From Malachius bipustulatus (taxonomy: Eukaryota > Arthropoda > Insecta > Coleoptera > Melyridae), in contig OU342639.1 of the NCBI GenBank assembly GCA_910589415.1, positions 22,576,268 to 22,640,267 of the forward strand: 64,000 nucleotides of DNA, read 5' to 3'. Each line of letters opens with the position of its first letter. Position 1 is the first letter of the stretch. A model generated the notes under the pieces. It had not been told where the DNA came from. It did no database searches and worked only from the letters and a program-made list of their open reading frames with translations. This document shows, piece by piece, positions 35,909 to 46,400 of the stretch. A program made the position numbers and the translations under genes.

Positions 35909-36577
35909 TCAAATTCTCTTGATTAGGTCCGAGTCCTTCAGAAAGGCGAGGATCTTTTTCGGGTTGCAGTTGTCTCCTAGGATTTCAGCCAGTGTGCCGT
36001 TGATGTTGTGTTTCAGTCTTAGCTCCTGGTAACTGGCGCATTCTGTGAATATGTGCTTTATGCTCAGCGACGAGTTGCAGTTCTGACAGACGGGTGCTCT
36101 TTCATGTGTCATGAGATGTTCATGGGTTAATCGTGTGTGACCAATTCTTATGCGTGTTAGGATTCTTTGTTGTCTGGGATCTTCAGGTAAAGTTAATTTT
36201 TGTCTGGGGGATGACTTTATTTCTCTTAGCTTGGAGGTACTACTCTGCCATTCATTTTCCCAATGGTACATGATTCTCCGTTTGAAATAGTTTCTTAGAT
36301 CCTTTGCTGTTATTTCTGTTATGACCTGGGATTCTTGGTGTTCGTTTGCCTCGTATGCTGCTCTGTCAGCCGCTTCGTTGCCTTTGATTCCAATGATTCC
36401 TATATGGGAGGGTATCCATGTGATGTTTATGGATATGTTGCGTCTTGATAATTGGTGAAGAGTATCTTTGATGTGGGAGCTTAATGCGTCTTCTGGGTAA
36501 AGTTGTTTGATTCTATTGATTGAGCTCAAGGAGTCGGTGAATATTGCTATTTGTCTATTGTCGCTACCAAGAGCCAA
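35909..36577 (-). pseudogene. Jockey-like RNase H domain and C-terminal tail
   Basis: 222 codons are open. GEILAISKALELAL (catalytic Glu) sits just upstream in the same frame; IFTDSLSSINRI (Asp) and KGNEAADRAAYEAN (last Asp) follow, then ITWIPSHIG. The tail has RIRIGHTRLTHEHLMTHERA and CQNCNSSLSIKHIFTECASY, the usual Jockey-type Cys/His ending, then FLKDSDLIKRI and stop. Frameshifts cut it off from the upstream domains. Confidence 0.88.
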
Positions 36578-36632
36578 TTCGAGGGCCTTAGAAATTGCCA
36601 GAATTTCCCCGGTGTATCGCTGCTGTTTGGGT

Positions 36633-37355
36633 TCAGTATGTAGCGCAGTGTATATTGTTTATATATGACCGCTGATCCAGCGTCTTCGTTTCTTTTGGAT
36701 GCATCTGTGTATATGTGATCACATAGTCGTTTAGTTTAGCTTTCATTTCGGCGAAGGCAGATAAAATAATCTCGATGGGTGTCTCGGCTTGAGGGTATGC
36801 CGTTAGCGCTGTGTTGAACTGTGGAAGTGACGTGGTCCAGGGAGGAAAAGTTGGAGGGTGGTATTTAAATAAGGATGGTTTAGGTATGTTGTACGTTGAC
36901 AGGATCGGTCGAATTCTTTCGAGAAAGGGGGGACTAGAGCTGCTGTTAATGGTGTGAGTCTGTCTTGGGTTATCGAGGTAGTTTTCCTTGGTTGTCGATT
37001 TTTTACAGAAGTAATACAGGGACAGGAGTTCTCTTCGGAAATGCAGTAAGGGTTCTCCAGCTTCGACTTGCAAGCTTTGAATCGGGCTTGATTTGAACGC
37101 GCCTAGAGATATTCTTAGGCATGTGTTATGGAGTGAATCCACTTTTCTCAGTTGTCTTCTACATGTAGTTGTATAGACTATGGAACCGTAATCTAACTTG
37201 CTTCTGATCAGCGCTCGGTAGGTACTTAGCAGGCATTCGTGGTCAGAGCCCCACTGTTTTCCAGCTAAAGTGCGAAGTAGGTTCATGGGTCCATTACTTG
37301 AGGTCTTCAGTGAGTCTATGTGCTTGTTCCATTTTAGTTTATTGTCTATTATCAT
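36633..37355 (-). pseudogene. Jockey-like RT thumb/connection region
   Basis: The reading runs IIDNKLKWNKHIDSLKTSSN, then AGKQWGSDHECLLSTYRALI, RSKLDYGSIVYTTTCRRQLR, then LHFRRELLSLYYF. It is a typical C-terminal RT segment ahead of RNase H. YTDASKRNEDAGSAVI (the first RNase H Asp) lies in another frame at about 36655-36710, so frameshifts separate this piece from the RNase H body. Confidence 0.82.
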
Positions 37356-37437
37356 ACCTAGGAATTTAAGTTCTGTTACGAAGATTATGGGCTTCCCTCC
37401 GAAGGTGATGACAGGAAGGTGGTCGACTGGTCGGCAG

Positions 37438-38732
37438 CTATGCTGGTCTTAGAGAACATAATGGCTTTTGTTTTTTCGTCGGAAAAATTGAATCCTGTTT
37501 GTTCGGACTACCTTTCAATATTTGATATGGTTTCTTGGAATATTTCGCCCAAGGTGTCGATGTCTTTGCCTCTGCGAAAATGGCGAGATCGTCGGCATAC
37601 ATTCTTGTTTTGATTGGCTTTTTGATGTTGCAGATAATATCGTTAATGGCCACAAGGAATAGGTTGACGCTTAGTATCGACCCCTGGGGCAGTCCGTTTT
37701 CGAGTTTGTGTATGTCTGACAGGGTGCCGTTGCATCGTACCTGGAACGATCTGTCTGCTAAGAAGTTTTGAATAAAGTGAATGAAGTTGTCATTAAGGTC
37801 CCACGATAGAAGTTTGCGGATAATCCTGTGTTTCCAGACAGTATCGTAAGCCTTGGTTATGTCTAGTGAGATGGCCAAGCATTTTTGTTTCAGGGAGAAG
37901 GCTTCTCTCACTTCGGTTTCTAGGTCGATGATATTGTCACTGCAGCTTCTGTGTTTTCTGAAACTGTTTTGCTCCTCCGCCAGTAGACGTCTGGATTCCA
38001 GGTACCATGAGAATCGACTGTTTATTATTTTCTCTAGTGTTTTGCATATGGAGCAGGTGAGAGAGATTGGACGATATGACTCTGGGTTATATTTTGATTT
38101 AGATTGTTTCCTGATTGGTATGGTGATCGCTTTTGACCATTTTCCTGGGAATTGGTGTCTGGTCCAGATGCTGTTGTATATTTTCAACAGGTGTTGTTTT
38201 CCACTCCTAGGGAGGTTTTGTAGGGAAACGTAAGGTATGCCGTCAGGACCTGGAGAGGCGCTTTTCTTGGACATTAGCGCGTAATCGAGTTCTGTCATGG
38301 TTACTGGGAGGTTTATCGGGTTGTCATTGTCGTCAGTAAATTTAAGGTGATGCGAGTTTTAATGCCGAGGAATGTGGCGTTATACTGGCTTGTGCTTGAG
38401 GTTTTTTGGTAAGTGTCGGCTAATGTGTTTGCGATGTCTTTTGGTATCCTTATTGTGTCGTCAGCGACTTGCAGGGAAGTAATTCTGGTGTAGATTGTCT
38501 GACCTTGTATTTTCCTTATTTTGTTCCAGGCAATTGAGGTTCTGCTATTTATGGAAGCTATAAACGTATTCCAGCTATGTTTCTTTGATTTCTTTGTTAA
38601 GTATCGAGCGTTTGCTCTGAGTGCCTTGAAGTGGAGTAAGTTATCTTGGCTCATTTGTTTCTTATACTTGTTGAAGGCTTTTTTATAAGCTTGGATTGCA
38701 TGTTCGTATTGGCTGTTCCACCATAGCAGCAC
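37438..38732 (-). pseudogene. Jockey-like reverse transcriptase domain (frameshifted)
   Basis: The upstream piece (38313-38732) is the linker before RT (SRTSIAWNKIRKIQGQTIYT). The next (37438-38298) holds RT motifs in order: KSASPGPDGIPY, ESYRPISLTCSICKTLEKII, EEQNSFRKHRSCSDNIIDLE, LAISLDITKAYDTVWKHRII (catalytic Asp), NGLPQGSILSVNLFLVAIND and TRMYADDLAIF (the YADD catalytic pair). The frame breaks near 38300 and again near 37520 beyond YADD. The key catalytic residues are intact but the ORF is not. Confidence 0.88.
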
Positions 38733-39025
38733 CGGTTTGCGTTCTTTGATGATTTTGTTTTTTCCTATTGTATTTTCTGCTGCGCAAATTATTAGGTTTT
38801 CGAACTCTTGGACAGTCTCATTTATATCTGGATGGACGGAGCATGTGTGTATGCCATTGTCAATCTCTTTGGAGAATTCAGACCAGTTAGCCCGTTTAAG
38901 TCGCCATTGAGAGAAGGGTTGCGTAGGGGGAGTTTTTTCTTCGCCTCTAAGTATGATGAGGTAGTGGTCGCTTCCATAAAGATCGGACAGGACTTCCCAA
39001 TGCAGAGTTGGAGCTAGGGATGGGT

Positions 39026-40150
39026 CGCATAAACTTTATACGATCAATTATACACTATATATATACAAGTATTGGTTATGTTAATAAGAAATTATAGGAA
39101 AAAAAAAGAGAAAAAGAGGTATATAAAAATCAAATTTTATTATTCTATTCATCTATATTATTATTTAATACCCTCAGTAAAAAAATTCCGGCACACATGG
39201 CAGTTTGGCATTTTTTTACACTCTTGTCCCGTTTATAATCCGGCGATTTTTGACGCGAATCATTGTTTTGTCCACCTGCTTTCTTGGTAATCCGGCGCTA
39301 AGCAAACCATTTATTATAGACCCTTGACAATCTGGCATTTCCGGTAATCGGGCGCTGAAGAGTGCGATTCGATCTTTGACCTGAAGTTTAGCAACAGCAC
39401 TGAAGGGATATGTTGATTTTTTAAAACATGGAGGTCGATTTTGTCGAGCGAAGAGCGAACCATGATCCGGGTGCAGTCAGAATATGAATTTAGGTAAACC
39501 CGAAAGTTTTCTGTTTCACAACGTCAGAGGGTTTGCGGCATTACCCGGAAAATGAATTTATTCACCGCATTGGGACAACAAAACTGGAAAAACTTGACAC
39601 CACAAGCAGAGAATCAAAATTGTCTTTTAAATGAAGTGTCACTAACTGAGAAAATTAATTGCAATACATTTGGCTTGCACTGTATATCCAGGTACTTATA
39701 ACAGAAGCCCAGTTTCCAAAAACAAACAACCAACAAGCATCTTGCTCTAATATTAATGTAACAATATATCATATAAGCAATGGGGAAACCCGTAAAAATC
39801 ATATTAGTCCCAACTTATAAAATGAACTCACTTCAAAATCTGTGCTTTATTATAAGTCTCATAACTTTTTGTTTTCCATCTCTTGCTTAATTATTATTAG
39901 TCTGTTATTCTGAATAAGCGTTTCGGAAATTAATCTTTGCCTATTATAGTTACATTTCTCATGCTAATGTGAAGTATAATCAAAAATTGACAGACCCACT
40001 TTAGTATTTTTTCTGGATTCTTGGATTCTGGACTTTACACAAAAATTAAGTACATAATTTGTTTTATCCAGTTGGGCTGGTAGATTTTACTTTAAGTAAT
40101 CATGTGAATTTTCGCTTCAGGCATATTATAATGATTTTTTTCTTTTACAG
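39026..40150. other. Intron before Rox8 exon, possible Tigger/pogo remnant
   Basis: 39175-39370 repeats attccggc, aatccggcg and ggtaatcgggcgc words, like the ends of Tigger/pogo elements, but no clear paired termini are seen. The rest is unassigned. The pyrimidine tract and acceptor are at 40130-40150. Confidence 0.35.
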
Positions 40151-40226
40151 GGATTGCAGAGTAGTTAGAGACCCACAAACATTAAAATCCAAAGGATATG
40201 GATTCGTATCATTTATAAAAAAATCG
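40151..40226 (+). CDS. Rox8: TIA-1/TIAR (Rox8) exon: RRM2 core with RNP1
   Basis: After one base that completes a Ser codon, 25 codons encode DCRVVRDPQTLKSKGYGFVS plus FIKKS. KGYGFVSF is the RNP1 octapeptide, which carries the RNA-stacking aromatic residues. The segment matches Rox8/TIAR RRM2 closely. The acceptor (ttcttttacag) ends at 40150. The donor gtaagt starts at 40227. The exon ends in phase 0. Length is 76 nt. It is isolated: the previous exon is 31 kb upstream and the next 22 kb downstream, both across transposon-filled introns. Skipping it would remove beta3 of RRM2 and shift the frame (76 is not a multiple of 3). Confidence 0.96.
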
Positions 40227-41234
40227 GTAAGTGTCAATAAAACGTTAACTTAATTATAAAGGTATATATTTGATATTTGCGAGGAGATTTTTAAATATTT
40301 TCTCATCTGCCGGTTTAGATTCACCTGACCGGGTAATATTATCAAGTTTTTTTAGGTAATTTAAAATATTAATATCTTTTACGCGGATGTGTATATGAAA
40401 ATTGTTCATTAAAATGCGATGGGTTTCAAGGTTAATGCTAATTGAATGTTTTTTCAACAATAATTTCCAAGAGTCTTGGTGAAGAGATCGTAAACAAGGT
40501 TTCTTTGGCGATATCTTTTTTTCAGACTGTTTTTCGGATAAAATTACAATGGACAAAATTACAGGCGACCCGATGATATCCCGGCTCCTGCAGTTAATTC
40601 GAAATTATACAGTCATGATTAATTAGATTTAAGTTAACCAGAAAATTGAAACACATGTTATCTGATCGATGCTTGTAACGTTATTTCAACGCATTCCAAA
40701 ACTCCGCTCCAGTTGACTATTAACAGCAGGAAAATAATTATTTAATATGACATGGCGGAATGACGCTGTCAACCGTGAAAGCTATCTAATTCCAGAAAAT
40801 TAGATTGACTGTGTAGAATCTCATTTCTAGTTTCTACTAATCAACCGAAGTAATCAGTCATACTCCTGTGATTTTGTTTATCTCATGTAGTATGCGAGGA
40901 GTTTTTGTTTTTCTAGAAATTGCAACCAGAATTAGAATAGGGCAAGTCTCATATAAAATTTCAAAAGAAAAGAGAGTTACATCTAGATGATGATAGTCAT
41001 TCATTCATCTAGAGAATCATAGAGGGATTCACTTATTCGAGGAGATTTATTGCGTAATATGTACAGGATGTTGCAAATGTTGATGGAGAATATCAATAAC
41101 TGAGCAGATATGACAAAAATTTATATCTCTGTTGAATTTATGCAGATCTCCCCGTCTTATTTGACGTGAGAACATTGCTTATCAGTGCATTTTTCATTTA
41201 ATCTTAGTAGGTACATATAGTATTAGAATCTACT
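40227..41234. other. Unassigned intron
   Basis: A 100-codon minus ORF at 40254-40556 has no recognised domain. TACAGGATG at 41063 may be a decayed MITE end. Confidence 0.35.
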
Positions 41235-42955
41235 GTTTGTTAGAGCCTCATTGAATATTTCCTCTGAGTATAGAGGCTGAAAAGCAAAATACAACCATGT
41301 CGTACTCCAAGTTTGATGCTAATTTCATCCGATAGCTGGTGCTCCGTTCGTACTGCAGCTGTCTGGTGCCAGTACAAATGGGCAGCCAAACGAATATCTT
41401 TGCCATCTATCCCTATCGTTTTTAGATTTTCTAGCATTTTGTCATGGCGACTTTGGCGAAAGCTTTTTCAAAATCCATAGAACAAAGGTAGGCATCATGG
41501 TTATTATCGCGACATCTTTGGATTAGTACCTGAACACCAAACAACGCTTCTCTAGTTCATAGGCCGCCTCTAAAACCAAATTGACTATTTCCAATTCTTT
41601 CCTCGAACTTATTGATATCCTTCTATGCACCACTCGTAAAAATATTTTCAAAACATATGGCTCATTAGACTGATTGCATGATGATCATTACATTTGGTTG
41701 CTCTGGGTTTTTTTTGGGATCATGACAAATGTTTATTTCAGCCAATCAGTCGGTATTATTTCACTCTCGTAGATGGCATTAAAAAGTTTAGTGAGAGTTG
41801 TTATTCCTCTATCTAGGAGATAGAAGGATAGATAGCAATTTCATAATTTCAGCGCTCACTTTATCAGGTCCAGCTGCGTTACCATTTTTGTCGCTAACCT
41901 GCTTTAGTTTTTTATGCATATTAAACAAGTCATGTCTTGCCTTGTAGTTTTCAATTTTTTTACATTCTCTCGTGTGTCACTCTGCTTTTGCTCGTCTTAT
42001 TTCACAATGTATCATTCATTTTGTATTGAAACACTATCCTGTGTTTCTCTCAGTATATCGGTCACAATAGCCAAGCTGCTAGAGTTTCGGTCAAACGATC
42101 TCTAAAGTGCAGCATGACTTTTCTTGGTCAGTACTTAGATGGGTGACCAATTATAGTGGTAAATAAAATAATAAGTTCCGTGACCGATCGTGCTCCGGGA
42201 GGTACGTTAAAAAGAGGGTCCCGGCTGTTTCACAGCAGTCGTTAAGTTACGTCAGAGGCCCTTGAGGCTACTTGAAAACTTCTGACACTTGGGCTTTACC
42301 ACAGCCATAAGATATTTATTTATTTTTTAGTATGTTTCTAGATCTTTTTTTCCTCCACATTGCTCTCCTTCTAAGGATTTAATTTTTTCTTCCAAAATAT
42401 TTTTTATGTGTATTCTTGTGTTTTCATCCATGAGCTTGCCTTTATTCAGTAAAGCTTTTCTGTTGGGCTTTCTGATCTTTTTAAAGCGCAGTCTTAATTT
42501 CCCTACCAGGAGACTATGATTCGTTGGTACATCTGCGGCGGGGTATGTTTTTGCAGATAGTAGAGAATTTCTATATCTCTTTTTTATACAGATGAAGTCA
42601 ATTTGATTCCTAACAACTTTCTCAGGTGAATCGGTGGGTGATATTCAAGTATATGGGCGTCGTTTTGGTAACTTGTAGAATGTGTTGGCGACTACTAATT
42701 GTTTTTTTAAACAAAATGTCGCAAGCCTACCGCCTCTGTCACTACGTGTCCTATAATGTTTTCTTGTTTTCCTTCGCCAATCTTGGCGTTAAAGTCGCCC
42801 GTGAAAATGATTATTTTTCCGGAATTAGGCCAACTCATCTCACTTACTCCCAAAATACCGAATTGCAGTCTCTTCATCTATTTTAAAACGTTGTGTATCT
42901 TTCCAGGTTTGTACCTACATACTCCTTATGTTCCATGTACCTATGTATTCTAGCT
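41235..42955 (-). pseudogene. Old non-LTR LINE (EN plus RT), split by a 5S-SINE
   Basis: Minus strand, many frameshifts. From 42955 down: ILGVSEMSWPNSGKIIIF and TGDFNAKIGEGKQENIIGH (endonuclease, GDFN motif), VANTFYKLPKRRPYT, VVRNQIDFICIKKRYRN, YPAADVPTNHSLLVGKLRLR. After the SINE come KNGNAAGPDKVSAEIM (RT start), IYESEIIPTDWLK, SQFGFRGG, REALFG.QVLIQRCRD, NNHDAYLCSMDFEKAF (catalytic Asp region) and IGIDGKDIRLAAHLYWHQ, SIKLGVRHGCILLFSLY (41240-41437). It stops before the YADD motif, so the 3' end is missing. Clade is uncertain (not the same family as the 35.9 or 43.1 kb elements). Confidence 0.8.
42058..42330 (+). mobile_element. 5S rRNA-derived SINE (SINE3-like)
   Basis: 42126-42148 reads ggtcagtacttagatgggtg acc, almost the canonical 3' portion of the 5S rRNA internal promoter/C box. 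Upstream, ggtcaaacgatctctaaagtgcagcatg resembles the preceding 5S sequence. A non-5S body follows (gggtcccggctgtttcacagcagtcgttaag) with an A/T tail (atttatttatttttt). It lies within the minus-strand LINE, and AGTAT on both sides is a possible short target duplication. It is a retroposon, not a 5S gene, because the 5' half is degraded and it is joined to an unrelated tail. Confidence 0.72.
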
Positions 42956-45900
42956 GAGCGGGAGACTCTTAACACCCTTACCCCATTGAAGGGAAGCCCG
43001 TACTCGGGGCCTTTGTATCATCAGCCATAATCATGATATTACTTTTTTCAAAGAAATTAGTGAATAATATTGATGGCAGACGATAGCTTGAATACTAGAG
43101 CCCATCATGGATTAAACAACAACAAAATCCACAAAGATCGTCACTGTGAAGACTGGACCGATTCCTTGGAATACTCCCAGTCATGCAGCTCTAAAGAATT
43201 GACACTTGGCTCGAATTTGACCATATTACAACTAAACATTGAAGGAATATCTAAAGATAAGTGCCACTTTTTATCTAAAATTTGCAATGATAAAAATGTA
43301 GATATAATACTTCTTCAAGAAACGCACACAAATTCTAATGAACAAATTTTATCTCGAGGTGTTATTCCAAGTTATACACTTGTTGAATCATTAAACAGTG
43401 CAATACACGGATGTGCTACTTATGTTAAGGAAAATATTCACAATCCTGAAATCATATATAATAATATTTATGAAGGTATATTTATAATTGTCATAAAAGT
43501 TTCAGATACTTTCATTTGTAATTTATATAAACCTCCAAAAGTTCAATGGCCAGAAGATTTTCCTATAGTTTATGGACACCCAGTTATTTATGCAGGAGAT
43601 TTTAATTGTCATCATAACTCTTGGGGTTATGATCTCAACGACCGAAATGGCATTGCTTTGTCCAACTGGATTGAGAGAAATAATTATCATTTGAAATATA
43701 ATCCGAAAGATAAAAAAAGTTTTTATTCTTCTAGATGGCGTAAAAATTATAACCCAGATTTATGCATAATATCTAAAGACAATGATGATATACCATTACC
43801 TATTATCAAGGAAGTATTACAACACTTTCCACATAGCCAACACAAGCCGACGTTAATTAGGACAGGAATTCGTATTGAATATATTAATTCATTACAAAAA
43901 CCAAGATGGAATTTTGGCAAAGCAAACTGGAAAGAATTTAGAACTCAAATAGACAATAACATAAGATGGATTAAGCCCACTTATAATAACTATTCTAGAT
44001 TTGTAGGTATCATAAAAGCAACAGCTAAAAGAACAATACCTAGAGGATTTCGACAACAATATATTCCTTGTTGGACCAAAGAAACTCAGGAAATCTATGA
44101 ATCATATAAAAAAGCGCCCACTACAGAAGCAGCAAATACAATTTTGAATTCTCTGAACAATTCACGGAAAGAAAAATGGAATACTTTAATGGAAAACATG
44201 AATTTCACTCATTCTAGTAGAAGCAGTTGGAACCTACTTAGCAAATTAGGAACTACTAATCAAATAAAACAGCAAAAATATAATATTTCACCTAATTCTA
44301 TTTCTTCTAGAATAGTGAAAGTTTCTAATTCTGTTTTAGTATCCAAAGAAGAACAGAAAAACATTAAAAATAAATTAAGAAAACAAAGAAAAAATGCCAT
44401 TAATTCTGACACATTGTCTAAACCATTTGAATTAAAAGAACTTAAAGCAGCAATAAATTCCATGAAGAATCGAAAATCACCTGGTTTCGATGGTATTTTA
44501 ACTGAATTCTTAAAAAATCTGGGGAGTTTTTCATTAAAATGGCTACTTTCTTTTTTTAATAACATTCTGGTTTCAGGTCGACTACCTGAAGATTTCAAAA
44601 AAGCAAAAATTAGCGCAATTCTAAAGCCTGGGAAACCAAATGATGACTCTTCAAGCTACAGACCTATTGCTTTGCTTAGTATCACTTATAAAGTACTGGA
44701 AAAACTTTTATACAATCGTCTATTACCAATTGTTGATGAAAAATTACTTATTGAACAAGGAGGATTTCGGCCAAACAGAAATACATGTGACCAAGTTTTG
44801 GCGTTGACAACCCACATTGAATGTGGCTTTCAAAGAAAATTAAAAACAGGAGCAGTCTTCCTAGATCTATCTGCAGCATACGACACTGTGTGGAAAGAAG
44901 GTCTCTTACATAAATTATATAAAACCATTGGTTGTAAGACGATTATGAATCTATTGGAAAATATGCTATCAGACCGAAAAATAAAAGTTTTCGTAAACGA
45001 AAAGAGCAGTAAATACAGAATCTTAAATAATGGTCTCCCACAAGGTTCTGTTTTATCTCCACTGCTATTCAATATTTACATTAGTGATTTGCCTGCAACC
45101 AAATCTAGAAAATTCATATATGCCGATGACATTATTTTAACTTACCAAAACAGCGAATTTAATTTATTAGAAGAAACGCTGTGCTCTGATTTGAAAATCA
45201 TGAATGATTACTTTAAGAAATGGCGTCTTTGCTTAAACTCTTCAAAAACAGAAGTTACATGTTTCCATCTCAATAACCACCAAAAATCTAAAAAGCTAAA
45301 TATAACTTTCAACGGATCGTCACTGAATCATAATTTCAATCCAAAATATCTTGGTGTGACTTTGGATATATCTTTAACCTATAATCAACACTTAGAAAAA
45401 GTGAAACAAAAATTAAAAACAAGGAATAATATTCTATACAAACTTGCTGGAACAACTTGGGGAGCCAATGCAAAAACAATTCGCACATCAGCTCTTGCAC
45501 TTGTTTATTCAACAGCGGAATATTGTGCACCCGTATGGCTCAACAGTGTACATCAATCAAAAGTGGATATTCAACTTAACCAAACATTACGAATTATTAC
45601 TGGAACAATTTCCTCAACTCCGATCCCTTGGTTACCTGTTTTGTCAAATATTGCTCCATCTAATCTCCGAAGACAACAAGCAACACATAAAATCATGAAT
45701 AAATACCGAACATTTCCAGATGATTTTTCAATAACATCGGACCTGAATAATCTTCCAACAACGAGATTAAAATCAAGAAGACCTGTGTGGCTAGAAACAT
45801 ACCTGGATCGACCATTTAAAATTGAAGATGAATGGAGAAATGATTGGCGAAATAAAAGTGTTTCTTTATTCAACAATACTTTAATCGAAGATCCTTCATC

Positions 45901-46400
45901 ATTAGTCAACGGTTTTGAAATCAGAAGGAAAGTCTGGGTACAAGTAAATCGCTTAAGAACAGGACACGGTAGATGTAATTCAATATTACATAAATGGAAT
46001 TTAATACCAAGCGCTTCCTGTATTTGCGGACATCCTGAAGAATCCATCAATCACATTGTCAATGAATGTCCTTTAACCAAATTTTCTGGAGGTTTTCAAG
46101 CAATTCATGAAATTTCCACCGAAACAATAGACTGGTTACAGAATTTGAAGCTCTTGTAAACAAAATCTACATTAACAGCCAGATAACCTCAGAAGGGCAA
46201 AATGATTGGAATACTTCAAACCAATCTCAACAGGATGGTGTGTCTAGGTTTTTTTAATGGGGTTTTCCCTAGACTATATCTCTCAAAGCAAATGCTTCAC
46301 CATGATGTCAACATCGCATCAGAATATCCTACAGATCGTTCTTTTCCCCATGATCGACGAAACCAATCATATGTAATTTAATAAACTAAACAACATGTAT
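42956..46400 (+). mobile_element. Non-LTR retrotransposon with intact ORF (Jockey/CR1-like group, no RNase H)
   Basis: The coding region 43073-46159 is preceded by about 110 bp of apparent 5' UTR (ttaacacccttaccccattgaagggaag) and followed by about 240 bp ending near aatttaataaactaaacaac (46375-46395). Exact ends and target duplications were not resolved. It abuts the 5' side of the older LINE, so insertion next to or into it is likely. No ORF1 is visible. It lies in sense orientation in the Rox8 intron. Confidence 0.75.
43073..46159 (+). CDS. Endonuclease/reverse transcriptase ORF, intact
   Basis: 1,028 codons from the ATG at 43073. The upstream TTG at 43070 is in frame but ATG is the natural start. 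Endonuclease: LQLNIEGI (residue ~50), IILLQETHT (Glu, ~82), YAGDFNCHHNSWG (~176); the final motif reads HSQHKPTLI (~255) where most relatives have SDH. RT: NRKSPGFDGILTEFLKN, SSYRPIALLSITYKVLEKLL, QGGFRPNRNTCDQVLAL, GAVFLDLSAAYDTVW (~598, catalytic Asp), NNGLPQGSVLSPLLFNIYIS, FIYADDIILTYQ (~683). The C-terminal tail has RTGHGRCNSILHKW and CICGHPEESINHIVNECPL, a C2HC cluster. There is no RNase H. No stop or frameshift occurs, unlike every other coding element here, so it is young or recently active. Confidence 0.92.
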   Translation: MADDSLNTRAHHGLNNNKIHKDRHCEDWTDSLEYSQSCSSKELTLGSNLTILQLNIEGISKDKCHFLSKICNDKNVDIILLQETHTNSNEQILSRGVIPSYTLVESLNSAIHGCATYVKENIHNPEIIYNNIYEGIFIIVIKVSDTFICNLYKPPKVQWPEDFPIVYGHPVIYAGDFNCHHNSWGYDLNDRNGIALSNWIERNNYHLKYNPKDKKSFYSSRWRKNYNPDLCIISKDNDDIPLPIIKEVLQHFPHSQHKPTLIRTGIRIEYINSLQKPRWNFGKANWKEFRTQIDNNIRWIKPTYNNYSRFVGIIKATAKRTIPRGFRQQYIPCWTKETQEIYESYKKAPTTEAANTILNSLNNSRKEKWNTLMENMNFTHSSRSSWNLLSKLGTTNQIKQQKYNISPNSISSRIVKVSNSVLVSKEEQKNIKNKLRKQRKNAINSDTLSKPFELKELKAAINSMKNRKSPGFDGILTEFLKNLGSFSLKWLLSFFNNILVSGRLPEDFKKAKISAILKPGKPNDDSSSYRPIALLSITYKVLEKLLYNRLLPIVDEKLLIEQGGFRPNRNTCDQVLALTTHIECGFQRKLKTGAVFLDLSAAYDTVWKEGLLHKLYKTIGCKTIMNLLENMLSDRKIKVFVNEKSSKYRILNNGLPQGSVLSPLLFNIYISDLPATKSRKFIYADDIILTYQNSEFNLLEETLCSDLKIMNDYFKKWRLCLNSSKTEVTCFHLNNHQKSKKLNITFNGSSLNHNFNPKYLGVTLDISLTYNQHLEKVKQKLKTRNNILYKLAGTTWGANAKTIRTSALALVYSTAEYCAPVWLNSVHQSKVDIQLNQTLRIITGTISSTPIPWLPVLSNIAPSNLRRQQATHKIMNKYRTFPDDFSITSDLNNLPTTRLKSRRPVWLETYLDRPFKIEDEWRNDWRNKSVSLFNNTLIEDPSSLVNGFEIRRKVWVQVNRLRTGHGRCNSILHKWNLIPSASCICGHPEESINHIVNECPLTKFSGGFQAIHEISTETIDWLQNLKLL

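Larger units (their letters stand above)
35890..39025 (-). mobile_element. 5'-truncated Jockey-like non-LTR retrotransposon
   Basis: Reading 39025 to 35909 on the minus strand, the order is: end of the endonuclease (LAPTLHWEVLSDLYGSDHYL, with the SDH motif), spacer, reverse transcriptase, thumb, RNase H, terminal Cys/His tail. At least four frame changes break the single ORF. The 5' end is lost inside the endonuclease and no ORF1 remains. No target duplication was found; 3' UTR probably extends toward the (AT)n tract at 35739. Confidence 0.88.
9121..40150 (+). other. Rox8 intron, 31,030 bp, phase 2
   Basis: This intron lies between the two RRM2 exons, with a GTGAGT donor and a TTTTACAG acceptor. 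It is almost entirely transposon-derived or unassigned AT-rich DNA. It carries three long fold-backs, several MITEs, two decayed Jockey-type LINEs on the minus strand (antisense to the gene) and a DUF7869-like relic. No host exon was recognised inside it. Confidence 0.9.

Noticed and set aside
39175..39370. Tigger/pogo-like ccggc words
   Set aside because: No paired termini or transposase motif. Mentioned only as a hint.
42100..42150. 5S rRNA gene
   Set aside because: Only the 3' promoter portion is well kept, the 5' half is degraded, and an unrelated tail follows, so a SINE fits better.
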